Of a stretch of DNA of 64,000 nt, positions 11,954-24,396 are shown one piece after another. Under the pieces are notes generated by a model, which was not told the DNA's origin, made no database searches, and saw only the letters and a list, made by a program, of their open reading frames with translations. A program made the translations under genes and the position numbers. The stretch is from NCBI GenBank assembly GCA_018873245.2, contig JAEMBT020000001.1, positions 9,582,220 to 9,646,219 of the forward strand, in the 5' to 3' direction. The DNA is from Archegozetes longisetosus (lineage: Eukaryota > Arthropoda > Arachnida > Sarcoptiformes > Trhypochthoniidae). The first letter of the stretch is position 1, and the number at the start of each line of letters is the position of its first letter.

Positions 11954-13458
11954 CGTACAGTCTCCTCAATCTAGGCTAGCTAAATCACATATACTACACA
12001 ATGTCTCTTAAAAGTTACCCAAGGGCCTTATTTTTGGCTCACGAAAGGTCTTAGATTGATGAATTGGTATATAATAATAACTTCGTGCATAACGATCTTT
12101 AAATAACTACCAAATGTTATTCATAATCCTTTATTAATGAATTTTTGACTCTCTATCAATTATTTAGCTAACTTTCTGGTCTATCGAGTCGAAATCAATG
12201 TAAAACACTTATATCCAAGAATAAAAAGAATTCCGGTATTTACCAAATAGCCCACTTCTACCCAGATACCACATGTAGAATAAACTATGTAAATGCTGAA
12301 TTCTGTAATATTTAATCTGAAAATTTTCTTTTAGTTACTGAATATAATCGAAAGAGTTAGTGATAAAGAGCATTCGATAGGCTTTTCGTGTGGAAATCAA
12401 TTTCTTATAACACCTGTTGTAGCATTTAAGGTAAAAAATTATTCATGATTTTTATTGAATTTAATCTTTAAACTGACAAATTTTTTCTATCAATAGATGT
12501 TCGCCATATTCTGTCGATATTATCTATTGACATATAAATTGGCGAATTCAATGAAGTAATAGATTTGATCATCAGAAGTCTTAAATGATTTTCTCAACAG
12601 GTTTCAACTCATGTAAATGAATCAATTCAATATTTTTTCTTTTTTTTATTGAAATCTTTCTTTTGAGTAATCCTTTATTTAACTTTTAGATTTTCAATTA
12701 AAGTGAACATAAGTTTAAAATGTATTAAATCAGAAATGTATTAGGTCTCATAATATTTACTAACAATGTGTAAAAATTGAATTTACTGACAAGCTTCCTT
12801 TAATAAAGTATTTTATATACATAGCTTTAATTTGCTCTATTGAAAGAGAGTGGAGACAAACGATAAGTACAAAGCACGTCATCACATGAGGTTGTTACAC
12901 TTGCAATATTTGTATCTTTTGTAACTATTAACATCATTTACTGAACTATTGTTGCTCTAATAGTGCGCGCATATAACTTAAGGTTTTACTAGTCGTCGAT
13001 TAATTGTATTTGATTAAGAGCGTCACTTTGTCCACCAGCTAATAGTAACATTAATAATCATTTATACTAAATATGGAGTGTTTATTTACTTGTTAGTGTG
13101 CACGAATCTTCTGATATATCGGCTCCTCTAGTTTGTTTATTTTTTGACAAGTATAAAATGCGCACTAAAAGAGTCATGGAATCGCCTCTAAGTATGTTAT
13201 AATCTAAGAATTGTTATCATTTTAAGATAATAGATTCAATTTGTGTTAGACTTAATCTTAGATCTATTCTTTCTATCGACAGTTCGCTAATCTTATACAT
13301 ATTAAAAATTTTCAAAAAGTTCAAAAGAAAATCTACTTTAATAAGTGACGCAAATAAAAAATTAAAGCAAATAAGATGTTTAAATAAGTTAAGAATGTGT
13401 GCGTTCAAATCATAATTAACAACATATCATTGACAGTAATATGAAAAGGCGGGTTCTA
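11954..13458. other. Intergenic AT-rich DNA
   Basis: I see no convincing coding exon. If the upstream receptor has another 3' exon it would lie here, but none could be recognised. Confidence 0.35.
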
Positions 13459-13715
13459 GCCCGTCTTTTTCTTCTCTTCGGCTTCTTTGAAAAACCATTT
13501 AAAATGTATAAATTTACACAACAAAATATATAAAAAGAATGAAATAACTAAGAAAAAAGAAAATAACAAAAATCTCAAAACTTAAAATAAACGTTATTTG
13601 CCATCCCTTTCATTTCTATTTATTTTTTAAAAATTATTTAAATAATATTAGCCTGTCTCTTTCTCCTCTTCGGCTCTTTTAAAGAACATCGAAAAAAGTC
13701 TAAATTTGCACAAAA
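13459..13715. repeat. Diverged direct duplication (about 190-bp period)
   Basis: A segment at 13459-13525 (AGCCCGTCTTTTTCTTCTCT, CGGCTTCTTT, then an AAATTTACACAA-like end) recurs at 13651-13718 as AGCCTGTCTCTTTCTCCTCT, CGGCTCTTTT, AAATTTGCACAA. The two copies are in the same orientation with about 20-25% divergence by eye. The first is led by a small hairpin GGCGGGTTCTAGCCCGTC. Function unknown. Confidence 0.55.
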
Positions 13716-13718
13716 AAC

Positions 13719-16700
13719 AGTTTTCTTAGCTATTTCATTCTTTATAATGTCTTTTGTGAAAGTCCAGTGTTTGAATAATTTATATGTTTGTGATGTTTAT
13801 ATGATTAAAAATGCTTGAATACGTGCAAGTTTGCTTTAATTTTATACTGTAATTGTTTGATCCACTAGTCAAGTAGTTTAAATCAGTTAGTCTTTACATA
13901 AAGTATCTGTATTATTCAAGTTTTTCAAACAAAGCTCAAATTTTGCTTATAAAATGAATAATTGTTGTGAAATAAAAGTTTTACTGAAAATATTCACCTG
14001 AAAAAACATTTTTTTGTATACAGTTACTGAAAATAATTCATGATTTAAGACTCTGTTTGAAAATGTATTTCCAAACTTTAAATATTCCTGTTAAATCATC
14101 GCTTTGATTATTATTATAACTAGTTTTGAATAAATATGAGGGATTCAAGTGAATTTGAAAAATATTTGCCTAAATATCCCATAAACAAATTTGATATTCA
14201 TAACTGATATGATCGAAACTTAAATTCAACCGATTAGTTTACTTTAAAACAAAAAGTTTTTAGATTAAATGTTTGTTTGTTTTGCGTAATATTTCAGTTG
14301 CACCATAAATTTTAAATCAAGGGTAAAAGTTCTGATTCGAACTCGAATTTGAAATCGAGTTATTAGAAGTCATTTTACAATTTTAATCTTATATTTTATG
14401 TGAAATGAATCTTAAATTAGATACAAAAACATGTGAAAACATATAAATTTAGAACTTTCCATCGAAATTAACTTATTTTATATAAAAGTTTCCGATCAAA
14501 TGGAAGTGAAATCAATTTTACAATGAAATCCTAAATATTAAACTTTGTTTAGCTTAAATATTTAGCACTATAACAGATTTTGAAATTCAAACAAAATTTC
14601 CAAGTTTAATTTAGTTGTTAATTGAACAACTAATTTAGGTAAATTTTGGGAGCCATGGAAAATCTTTACCATTGCACTGAAGCTTTAGCACTCCTTTAAA
14701 GCTTATGTTGTGGTGCAATTGCATCTCTAAAAAATGTGACAAATCCTTATATATTGAAAAGATTTTCGAGACTTTCTGATAAGACTAAATCATGAGCCTA
14801 GACAAGAACAAGAAATGAACTTTTCAGTATAACAAAAATGTTGATTGGATTTTCACGACTAGGAGCTGTTTAAATAAACAATCAATTTTAACTTGAGCGT
14901 AAATAATTTTCCAAAATGGTTCTTGTGATAAGCTAATGTTCTTAAATAAGACTATTTTGCCTCTGATATAATCAACAAGTTGTTAGAACTTTGTCCAAAG
15001 AGTGAAGATGATTTATTCAGAAAACATTATTTATTTACTTATGGAGATAGAAATAAAATTAATAATCATGATTATTATAAATTATGGTCATAAGTGACGC
15101 AGACTCTAGGGAAGTATGCATGAAATGATGAATAAGTTCATTTACTTTAAGAAAAATTGTTTTAAACATAGTTTTAAATACGTTAGCTTTGACCTCTAGA
15201 AAGTGATTTCATGCATTGATTCTATTGAAATTTTTTCTACCTTGGAATGGTTATATAAGATCTTTATGCGAATGAGTATCTTTTAAAAGAGTATTTAGTC
15301 TTTAGCTTCTCAATTAAAGTCAAGTTAGAAAGTTTATCTATCCTTAATCTTATAAGGTACTGGAAGAGAACGGTGGACTAGGTTTAATTAATTCTTTAAA
15401 GTATTAAAATTTTATGAATATTTGATAGCAGTATATAATTTTAAAGCTTATTTAGCTGTCCCTCACTATCAATCAAATCGCTAATTAATTAATTTAGCTT
15501 TAATCCTAAATGAATTTTCTATAAACTAACATTTACGATGAATTTATGTAAGCTAGTTTATAATTAAGAAAGTAATTAAATCCAGTTCGCCTTTCTATTC
15601 CGTTACCTCAAACATGGTAAATCAAACTCAAGTTTCTTTATACTTCAAAAATTATTATACACATTTCGAATATTTATTTCATAATCGATCGCTCAGATTC
15701 AGTCAATTTCATCAAAATAATAGAGGTTCTCTTTTGAATATTTCAGATCTAAATAGAATCATATTTGGTACATTTAATTAAATTTTTTTTCTTTTTAAAC
15801 ATTAGTTTATGAGCCAGAATATTTTTTGCTTAAAGATTCAAAGGAGTAAAATTCTAGTTCGAAACTTTAGCTGGAGTATTGAAGATATAGTATGTGGATG
15901 GAGGTATGAGAATAATGCTTGTATCTAAATCTGAGTGTCTAGTTTGATAGCAATATTTTTACAAAGTTACAATTGAAAGAACTACTCAAAAAATAAATTT
16001 AATTCCAAAAGAATGTTTATGAAAAGTTTTAAATAAGTGAGAAACGTTTTTTTTTGATCAAAGTAAAATAAAATCATTATATAAGCAAACAAAGTATCGC
16101 TTTGAAATCATTTTTCATTGAAAAGTTTGCTTCCTAGAAATCATACAAATTTATATTCGTTTTTGTGTCAAAATTTTTAATTTTTTTTGAAACTTTCAAT
16201 GTCTCACTAAATTTCGAAACTTTGTTTTAAAATCACAATTGATAACAAATAATAATTTATATTTGTTGAACGTGATGAAGTTGAAATTGAACGATTGTCA
16301 CTATGTTTTCATCACTTGAAATTCGTTTCTTATTTCAAATCTCGATTTAATTCAGAAATTTCCTGCAAATATTGGTTATAAAGTCTGAAATTTACATAAA
16401 ATTATTATTTAAACAAACTGTTTTGGTGAATAATCTAAACAATAATAGTAATTCGATATTTGAATTTTAACACGCTTTAAGATTTTTGAAGCTTATAAAA
16501 ATCGCCAAAATATGAAAATTTAGTATAATAAAAGTCTGTCTTTGATAAATATCATCTCAATATATCCTACACGATCATTTTTGTTGAAATTCTCTTTGCA
16601 AGTACGCATCATTTTAACTATCTGGCTTAATTAAAATTTCCTCAATACCATATTTTCTTATATTCAGAATGTCAAAAGAAGTGACTACGCTTCTTCTTTT

Positions 16701-16816
16701 AATTATTTTCATCGATACATTCGCCGTGTTCTCGAATGGTAAAATAAGTTTTTCAATTTCTCGAATAGGATCGAGCTCATAAATAGTAAAATGGGTTAAC
16801 CGAGAAGTTTTGTGGC
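13719..16816. other. Long AT-rich intergenic stretch
   Basis: No coding exon, RNA gene or repeat with clear ends was recognised in about 3 kb. Open frames here are short and of compositionally expected content. Confidence 0.35.
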
Positions 16817-17826
16817 ACTCGACCATAAAAATCGGGTGATGGTGTCATTTGATAGTACTTTATGAGACGAGTCCAACCACCATGAGGCTTATCGAATCAC
16901 GCCCATTTTTATTTTAGCCACTCCCACCGACTCCACCCCACAATATGGGTCTCAAAGGAAAGGTCTCAGTGAGTAGAGTCCATTGGTAAAAATCGCGTGA
17001 TTATAGGATGCATACTTCCTGAAAATTGACTAAAAACACTCTTATATTCTACGACCATATTGCAATCGAGAATTGACATTGTTAACCAAATCTGAGACAA
17101 ACTACTAGTTTGGTAATGTTTAATCTGACGTTTTTGTATGTAAATGATCTAACAAAACATTTTGTCAACCTATGTATATACAAATGCTAAAACAATTACA
17201 ACATAAATCATCTCGAAGTCAACAATGTCAATTTTCGATGTATTGCAAAGAGAGTTCCGACCCAATCTTTTAGGAATTATATATTAGATAGTGTACTACT
17301 GTTAGAATAAAAGAGATCGGGTCGGAACCCTTCTCCATTTCAATAAGTATTTGAAGTTTTTGAATTTTGAATTATTCTCTCATATAGGGTTAATTGAGAA
17401 TTTCACTCTATCGTTAAATACTCTTGATTGCCATCTCTTAATATGCAAAGTTTCATTAAATTATGTCATTATAAGCGTTTAAAAGCTTCAGCCATTTGCT
17501 TCACTAGTGACCCTCAAGGTTCACACAATTTGATCAAAATTGGTTTATGGGCCGATTCTCTATGGAAGTACGGAAAACTTCTTTTATATTAGTCAACAAT
17601 GTCAATTCTCGATGTATTGCAATATGGTCGTAGAATATAAGAGTGTTTTTAGTCAATTTCTCAGGAAGTATATAATCACGCGATTTTTACCAATGGACTG
17701 AGACCTTTCCTTCGAGACCCATATAGTCGGTCTAAAGGGCGTGGTTCGATATCTGGGTGGAGCCTCATAGTGGTGACCTTACTTGTCTCATAAAGTACTA
17801 TCAAATGACACCATCATTGGTCGAGT
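16817..17826. mobile_element. Fold-back element with about 235-270-bp inverted arms
   Basis: The left arm (16817-17085) and right arm (17592-17826) are reverse complements with scattered differences: both outer ends carry ACTCGACCA and ATGGTGTCATTTGATAGTAC, and both inner ends carry the AATTGACATTGTT segment. The centre contains a third, directly oriented copy of the inner segment near 17219 and a separate hairpin (GTTCCGACCCAATCTTTT at 17254, complementary to about 17310-17330). No transposase is visible. Target duplication is not clear. Confidence 0.8.
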
Positions 17827-17827
17827 T

Positions 17828-18300
17828 TCAACCGTTTCAGTTCATCGAGTTGAACACTTGGATACTACATTTGACTACTTCCATTCTGAAGCTGACCACT
17901 TCTGGCCACCAAGTCCTAATCCCTTTGAAAATGGGTAAACCTTGCTTTACCAAGTTTTAACCCAAGCCAGACCTGATTTAAACTAAGGTATAATAGGTAA
18001 GATTGCTTTGTGACTTAACATATTCTCCCTTAGTTTATATCAGGCTTGTTTAGGTTACGACTCGAGAATCCAGGTTTATCTATTACGAGGTACTAAACCA
18101 AATAAAGATGGGTATATCGAGAACTAATGATAATTGATCAGCTGAGGTATCAAAATGCTCAGTTCGATGTCCGGAGTTCAATGATATATCACTTGGTGAG
18201 GTCAGCCACTTTCGTCGGGAGTTGTCCAGAAGTGGTTAAGTGTAGTATCAAAATGTTCAGCTTGACGAACTGAATCCAATGACATCACTCGGGGTGGGGT
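17828..18300. repeat. Nested inverted and direct repeats of a GTATCAAAATG unit
   Basis: A unit beginning GTATCAAAATGCTCAG (about 18147) is repeated directly at about 18245 as GTATCAAAATGTTCAG with the same downstream AATGA...ATCACT layout. An inverted, more diverged copy lies at about 17834-17905. Between them AACTAAGG/CCTTAGTT arms (17965-18047) form another hairpin. The sequence is richer in G+C than its surroundings. It abuts the fold-back element and may be its rearranged relative. Confidence 0.6.
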
Positions 18301-18419
18301 TCGGGAGCCTCTTTAGACCTATTAGCCCGGATTTAACCTAACGTTTACATCTTTATAGAGAAAAATAAATTAAAATAATATTCAGGTTCCTCACTAGTTT
18401 TCTTTTGGCATTTGACCAA

Positions 18420-18800
18420 AGCTGCAGATATTAAAAGTAGTGTTAGCTTGGGATCCTAAGGCATAGCTTCAAAATACTTATAGATAGGCCCTAGGTTAGG
18501 TTAAGTTTTGGTTCCAAGATGAGTACTAAAGAACTGAAGCTATTAAATGAAGTTTGCGTATAAAATATGATGAGCACAGATCCAGTCCCTTAGAGACTTA
18601 GATTCAACTTTTCCTAGCTACACCTTAGGATCCCAAGTGGGGTATCGATAGACCAAGTTTATTGAGTAGAGATAGCGTACCAAATATGGTATACCTAAGT
18701 CCCGTCTTTAGGTACCTAGGCCCAACTTTTCGTAGCAAGGTCCCAGGGACCCGAGTGGGTATCGATGAACTTAGGTTGTCAAGATGAGTATATATATATA
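18420..18800. repeat. Diverged tandem repeat, about 110-120-bp unit
   Basis: Two adjacent units share the order CAACTTTTC.TAGC, then GGATCCCAAGTGGGG or GGGACCCGAGTGGG, TATCGAT(A/G), then an AAGTTT/TTAGG-rich tail (18606-18720 and 18721-18800). A weaker third unit precedes them from about 18450. A TATATATATATATA run follows at 18789-18802. G+C content is above the local mean. No coding function is apparent; the small minus-strand open frame across it is made of the repeat. Confidence 0.55.
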
Positions 18801-18830
18801 TATAGGTGTTTGCGCTAGGACCTCCCATAT

Positions 18831-19721
18831 GGGCGGAACACGATAAGTTAAACCTAACCGAAATTATAACTACCTTTACTTGTTTTCACTTTAATTGGAT
18901 GCAATTCCGAAAACAAGACATTGGGTGAGTATTCTGTAATTCGATATTTTAAAAGATGAACAGGAATTTCGTATTAAAGTTAATTTACACTTTTGTAAAA
19001 CCTATCAGAATTTTAACTGAGATTATCATATAGAATTTTATTTATATAAAATTAAAACACTTCGAATTTTTTATTTTTTGCGGTTTATCCGAAAATTCAA
19101 AATCAGATGGAACAATAACAAATATAACATCTTGTCTTCAATTTTGTTGCACATCTGATTCGAAGATCAAAAAGGTCAGAGTATTTTGATTTCCACTCCA
19201 TTTTACTATGTATCGAATTTGATACTTACGCTAAACATCAAATTTAAATTAATATTGCTTAATAAGCATAAAAAATGACCTTACTGCTGTGATATATTTT
19301 AATTTCCGATATATTTCAAAATTAAAATTTTAATAAATCTGAAATTATCAAATTTAAAATTTATATTTATTTTGAATATTATTTACGAACTTTGAGTTTT
19401 TTCGTATTCGATTTCATGCTTATTAATGCTCTGATTTTAACAAAATTAAATCGACAATACTTGAAAAATTAATAAACAATCGCAAGCTTCTAGTTTGCAA
19501 AGAATTATATATTCAAATAATTTTTATAAATTTGTACTAATACTATATATTGCTTAAAATCAAATTCATTAATTAATAATGTCAAATGCAGGTCTAACTT
19601 AATAACAATTTATTAGGTCTTGTAAGCATGATATACAAAAACTCATAAGGCTATCGCAGCAAAGCCTAAAGAACCTTAGAAATTCTGAATTAAAGTCTAA
19701 TTTAATTAATAATTATTATAG
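18831..19721. other. Intergenic or upstream intron
   Basis: AT-rich sequence leading to a splice acceptor at 19720-19721. The first exon or exons of the gene at 19722 should lie here or further upstream, but no signal-peptide exon was recognised. Confidence 0.4.
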
Positions 19722-20180
19722 TTGAATGGTGTAGCAAAGGAAAGACATGCCGTCGCATGTACTGGCCTTGCAGAGTTCAAAGTAGAAATCCCATTCGATG
19801 TAAAATTCAATAATGGAAGCGGAGATTCGGACAAACTTAAGATAACCTTCAAGGATTTAGATTTAAGTTCTACTCGCATTCAGGGTATGAAAAGGCTTGT
19901 GTTTCTGTATCATTTGAGGGATATCTTAATTTTTAATCTAGGTAGCAAGTATATAACTATTACTGGTTCTTTAAACAACTCAGCATGTGATGGTGGTGAA
20001 GTATCTATGAACTTCTTTTTGCTCAATTATAGATGCAATTCCTGTAAAACAGGGATTAAAGAACTCCAAGCAAATGATGTCACTCTAAAAATAAAAGGCG
20101 GAAAATGTGAATCAACTTGTTACGGAAGTATTAAAAATGAGTATGACCCCCCTGTGAAAGATCGTAACTACATGACATGA
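19722..20180 (+). CDS. Unknown Cys-rich, probably secreted protein; last two exons
   Basis: The frame opens directly after an acceptor (TTATTATAG|TTG at 19720-19721) and ends at TGA 20178-20180. A 57-base intron is likely at 19885-19941 (donor CAGG|GTATGA, acceptor AATCTAG|GT). Its length is a multiple of three, so the frame stays open through it. Removing it joins 'LSSTRIQG' to 'SKYITITGS'. The joined segment, about 133 residues, has eight Cys, including 'CNSC' and 'CESTC', in a Thr/Lys/Gly-rich, beta-like context and no membrane span. I do not recognise the family. The N-terminus, including any signal peptide, is missing, so this could also be a gene fragment. Confidence 0.45.
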   Translation: MNGVAKERHAVACTGLAEFKVEIPFDVKFNNGSGDSDKLKITFKDLDLSSTRIQGMKRLVFLYHLRDILIFNLGSKYITITGSLNNSACDGGEVSMNFFLLNYRCNSCKTGIKELQANDVTLKIKGGKCESTCYGSIKNEYDPPVKDRNYMT

Positions 20181-20537
20181 AGGCCAAAATTTGCAGTCTG
20201 TTTTATTTGAACAAGTGTAATAATTCCTTATTTTCAATCAATAACTTCAAAGTAATTGTCTGAACTAAATTCTAAACTCAAATGCATTTGTCAAAATAAT
20301 TTTCTAAATTTAAATTATTACTGATATTTGAAAGGTTCTAATTTTTATTTTAAAGAATAGATTTTTTAAATAAAAATAATAGCATTCACTGTAGTGACGC
20401 CAACACGCCTATTCCCCTATATGTTGTTTTACTTTCGACTCCATGAAATACATAGCCCATCCCCCTAACTAATTGTATCGAACCACTCTCTGTAGACCCA
20501 ACCCACAAATTGAACTCCTCTGCTCCCAGTATATATA
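20181..20537. other. Short intergenic stretch
   Basis: This links the unknown gene to the transposon. It ends in a TATATATATA run used as the TA target site. No gene is seen. Confidence 0.4.
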
Positions 20538-20539
20538 TA

Positions 20540-22243
20540 CACCTGACCCAGAAATTAGGTTGACTCGCAAAATCTTTATAACTTTTGACTGGATTAACCG
20601 ATTTTGAAAATTTTTTCACCAAATTAACCAAGAATAAATGTAATTTCTTAAAATGTAACTCATTTTTGAAAATAAAATATGGAAGACGAAATATTCCAGT
20701 TCAAATGAAAAAGTAGAAAAATTAAGAGAAAAACAAATAGTTTATTGAATTTATTTAAAAATTTCAATATCTTGTGTGACCCCCCTGTGACAAAAGAACA
20801 GTCTCGAGTCTGCGAGGCATCGATTCCAACAAATCTATGAAGTAACTCCTATAAGTGGGGTTCGATAGCTTTGCATGTGCTCTATTGAGAGCACTCAACA
20901 AGTCTCTTCTCGAACCAAATATTGTGCGCTCATTTCGAACCAAATGCTTCAAAATCGAGACAACATTCTCAACGGGATTCAAATCAGGAGAAAGACTGAA
21001 AAATCAATAAATCAGAAAAAATCGACTATTAATACATGATTTGAATTGTGCACCGGATGATTGTCGTGCAAAATTAAAACGTTTCTATCATCGAAATGTG
21101 TTTGGATGTATGGAATCAGAGAATTGTTCAAAAATTCAGTATAGGACTCTTTTGTCAGACGATCGACTGGAAATATCGGTCCCATTACATGAAAACCAAA
21201 ACTGAAGAAGCAGAAATTAGTAAAACAAAATAAAATTTTTAAGTTACCAAGCAATAAATGAAACACTGAAACGGTGTTTTCTGGATCTGAGAGCGATGTT
21301 CTGCTCATCAAATCGTGTTCCATTCAGCCTCCAAACGTGAACTTTTCCTCTTTCGTCAGAAGAGATAGCGAATTCATCAATCGATATGACTCGTGACCAA
21401 TCGATTAAATTCCAATCAGAAAACTGTTCCGAATATTGGGGTCTTTTTTGACGGTGAATGCCAGTCAATAGCCCTTTCTGCGCTGCCACTCTTCTCTTAA
21501 TTCCTGATAATTCAGAAAAAAATAATTTTTAAAAATCATTAGATATCTAAAAACCTTGTTCTTTGAGACGATTTCGAATTGTGGCCTCACTAATCGATTG
21601 GATCCGTTCGTTGTCTCTCAATTCTGGTATTTCTTTGAGTTCATTGATGTCGGCCCAATTGTTGTGAAGACCGGCTAGAGTCAATGTCTGGTCATGTTCT
21701 GCTGTTGTCTTACGATGGCGGCCAGCATTGTGTGAAACCGTAAGGAAAGGCTCTTTATTGTCATCGATTTCTTTCCATTTATAGAAGATTTTTTTAAATT
21801 CCTCAAAATCAAGGAAATAATTATAATTTGTTGACAACTGATTGAATACATGCCGACTCTCCTTATAATCGCCGATTGACTGGTGTTTTGAGCTCTTAAT
21901 TTAATAAATAATCGAAATTTCAATTCTCTTTCTTCAGCAGTAAAACTCATTTTTATAATTGAAATCGAGCGTGAAATAAATGCGAACAAATTTCAGCTCA
22001 AATCTTCAATAAATGACGTTTTCATAACCGATAATGAATTAAACCGAATTTTCTTACCGAAAAAAATATGATTCTTTACTCAAACCACTATAACTTTTTT
22101 ATCTTTTTGAATATTCAAATTTCCTTTAAGTCAAACAAATAACATTTATTCTTGGTTAATTTGGTGACAAAATTTTCAAAATCGGTTAATCCAGTCAAAA
22201 GTTATAAAGATTTTGCGAGTCAACCTAATTTCTGCGTCAGGTG
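20540..22243 (-). mobile_element. Tc1/mariner-like element A, about 105-bp TIRs, TA target site
   Basis: The left end (from 20540) CACCTGACCCAGAAATTAGG and the right end, reading inward on the minus strand from 22243, CACCTGACGCAGAAATTAGG match for about 105 bases with few differences. TA dinucleotides flank both ends (20538-20539 and 22244-22245). Inside is a minus-strand transposase gene with several exons or breaks. The length of about 1.7 kb and TA insertion fit the IS630-Tc1-mariner superfamily. Confidence 0.88.
20764..21950 (-). pseudogene. Tc1/mariner-like transposase A, multi-exon, probably disrupted
   Basis: The likely start is ATG 21950, giving 'MSFTAEERELKFRLFIKLRA' and a helix-turn-helix. 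The frame changes near 21850, at the place where element B has a clean intron, but here the splice sites are poor. Two further introns are well formed: about 21543 to 21505 (joining 'RLKEQG' to 'IKRRV') and 21244 to about 21210 (joining 'SFIA' to 'FGFHVMGP'). Catalytic blocks are 'VISIDEF', 'LILHDNH' and 'SPDLNPVEN'. The stretch between the second Asp and the final Glu is interrupted by a stop and a frame change near 21010-21040, so the enzyme is probably dead. The end is 'ESMPRRLETVL'. Intron-bearing transposases are uncommon in this superfamily. Confidence 0.75.
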
Positions 22244-22245
22244 TA

Positions 22246-24008
22246 TATCGCTCGACTATAAAACAACACACATATGTAATAATTTTTCACAAATAAAGAC
22301 AAAGAAATTGATGAAAAAGGCGCGCTTTATTCATTCTCCATTTTTGTCAATTGTCGTGAGGAAAGTTCGCGACAATAGTATTATTTATTCCACCCTAATA
22401 TTACAACACGTAATTTTTAGGAAAGCATTTCTGATCTTCTAACGATCGAAATTTTCCAACGTGATCATATAAGGTATTTAATTATAAAACCATTTTAAAT
22501 ATTAAATCAGGTAAGTTTCATTTTGAGACGACACCTAAAAACAATCAGTTAAATTTCAATCATTTAAAAAAACTATAAACATGAATTGCTTATTATCATT
22601 GGATCTATATTTCTGAGTTAACTTGCAGATTTAAACCTTTATCGTAGAATCATAATCCTATTCCTTAAAATAAATGAAGGAATTTCGGGAAACCTCTATA
22701 TGGATAGCCTTTGTAGCTGGTCACATAGCTGATCAGGAACAAATGATCGGCGTATAGTATTATTAAACGACAATCAAAATCCATGTGAAGGAAAGCTATC
22801 TCCTCAATTTTATACAAATTCAAAGAATTGTTTCAGGACTTGAGTGGAAAGCTTGTGTCCAACTTTTTGATAATTGATTTAATAAACCATTCTTTTATGA
22901 CATTCAATTCGTGCATATTTTTTTAATAAAACGATTTCGCTATAAAGAGATATTAATCAGCTAATATTAGGTCCTAAATTTTCAATCATTCTACTGAGGG
23001 CTCATTGTAAAACATTCCACTACCAATTCAAAGAGTTGAATTGCATCAAACTTTTTGAAGAAGTCATTTCGGTAATGCTCAATGTTTATTAGTTTTATTG
23101 AGTTAAACTTCAGAATTAATTTTATATTTTTATGTTATGAACCATTAAACTGCCTTAAGAGAAAAACTTGTAGCTTAGTAGTAATGCCTAGTTGCTAACA
23201 AATTATTACTTTGATTTCATACAATTATTAAATCTCAATTTTCTCATTTGACTAGAATTGCTTTGTTCAAATTTACATTTTCTAATATTTATCGCATAAT
23301 AATGAATTTATGCTAGTAAATCAAAAAGATATTTGTATTAATCCTTTCAACTATTAGATTAAACTAAAGTTTACCAGTCAGTGTGTTAGTGTTTTTGTTA
23401 ACGTTTTGATTCTTCATTTCAGCCCAGGATATAAGGTTTTCTGCGACATCTAAATAGCTTAAGTCTGAACATATATATTCAATAAACAGTATGACTGTTT
23501 AAAGGAATAACTAAGGACTTTTTAGTGACTATAGAGTTCAGTCTCTGATGAGTTTTCTAATATTTAAAATCTTGACTTATTATCAAAACCAAAAGTAATG
23601 TATATTTTAAAGATACATACTCTTGTGTATAACGAAGACTTTTGTTAGAACTTGTACTTGTAGCTAAATTATAACATTTATTTGTTTATGACTCACAAAG
23701 ATAATCGATGAATAGGTGTGAATCATGTTCAAACTTATTTATCGCAATAATAAATTTTTAGTAAATAAAGATTTTTTTTTATTTTTCTCATCATTCAGTT
23801 GCTTTTTAAGCTGAAGACAAGATTTTTTTATCTGATTTGAAGTTTTGAACTATTTATCCATTATATCAATAAAACGACCATATATAGGCTATGCAATCGA
23901 CTAATTAAATAGATATACATTGTACTAAATATTTCAAGTAAAAATGTTATGTTACTTTTTGTTTTGATAGTAAACAACTATGGAATAATAAAAGTCGCAC
24001 ATTTTTCC
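22246..24008. other. Intergenic AT-rich DNA
   Basis: No coding exon, RNA gene or repeat with definable ends was recognised in this stretch. Confidence 0.35.
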
Positions 24009-24244
24009 ACTGACAATGGACAGTCAGCAGCGAACGGAACAAACTTGAAAATTATTTTTTATAAAATCAATCTTAGGCACACTCTAAAACATATATCAAA
24101 AAATTAGCCGCCAACGCGTTACGTAACATATATTTTTTTACAATTTAATTTTTTGATATATGTTTTAGAGTGTGCCTAAGATTGATTTTATAAAAAAAAA
24201 TTTTCAAGTTTGTTCCGTTCGCTGCTGACTGTCCATTGTGAGTG
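24009..24244. mobile_element. Near-perfect palindromic MITE (about 236 bp)
   Basis: Arms of about 100 bases are almost exactly complementary: ACAATGGACAGTCAGCAGCG (24013) pairs with CGCTGCTGACTGTCCATTGT (ending 24239), and the match continues inward through GGCACACTCTAAAACATATA. The loop of about 40 bases contains CCAACGCGTTACGTAAC. The very low arm divergence points to a young insertion. No clear target duplication is seen, so the superfamily is unassigned. Confidence 0.88.
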
Positions 24245-24396
24245 TTAGTCTTTAATCCTATCCTCATGCAAAAAGTACTGACTGACAAAAATCAGGGTTA
24301 TAAAAGTTTTATAAGAGAAAAAATATGTCTTAGCTTGAACAAAACTTAATAATGAATAATATTTATGAGAAAAAGTTGTGTTTAGCTTACAAGGGG

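Noticed and set aside
22152..22442. Plus-strand frame at the right end of element A
   Set aside because: It is the translated inverted repeat and the flank; the mirror frame at 20386-20631 arises from the left repeat.
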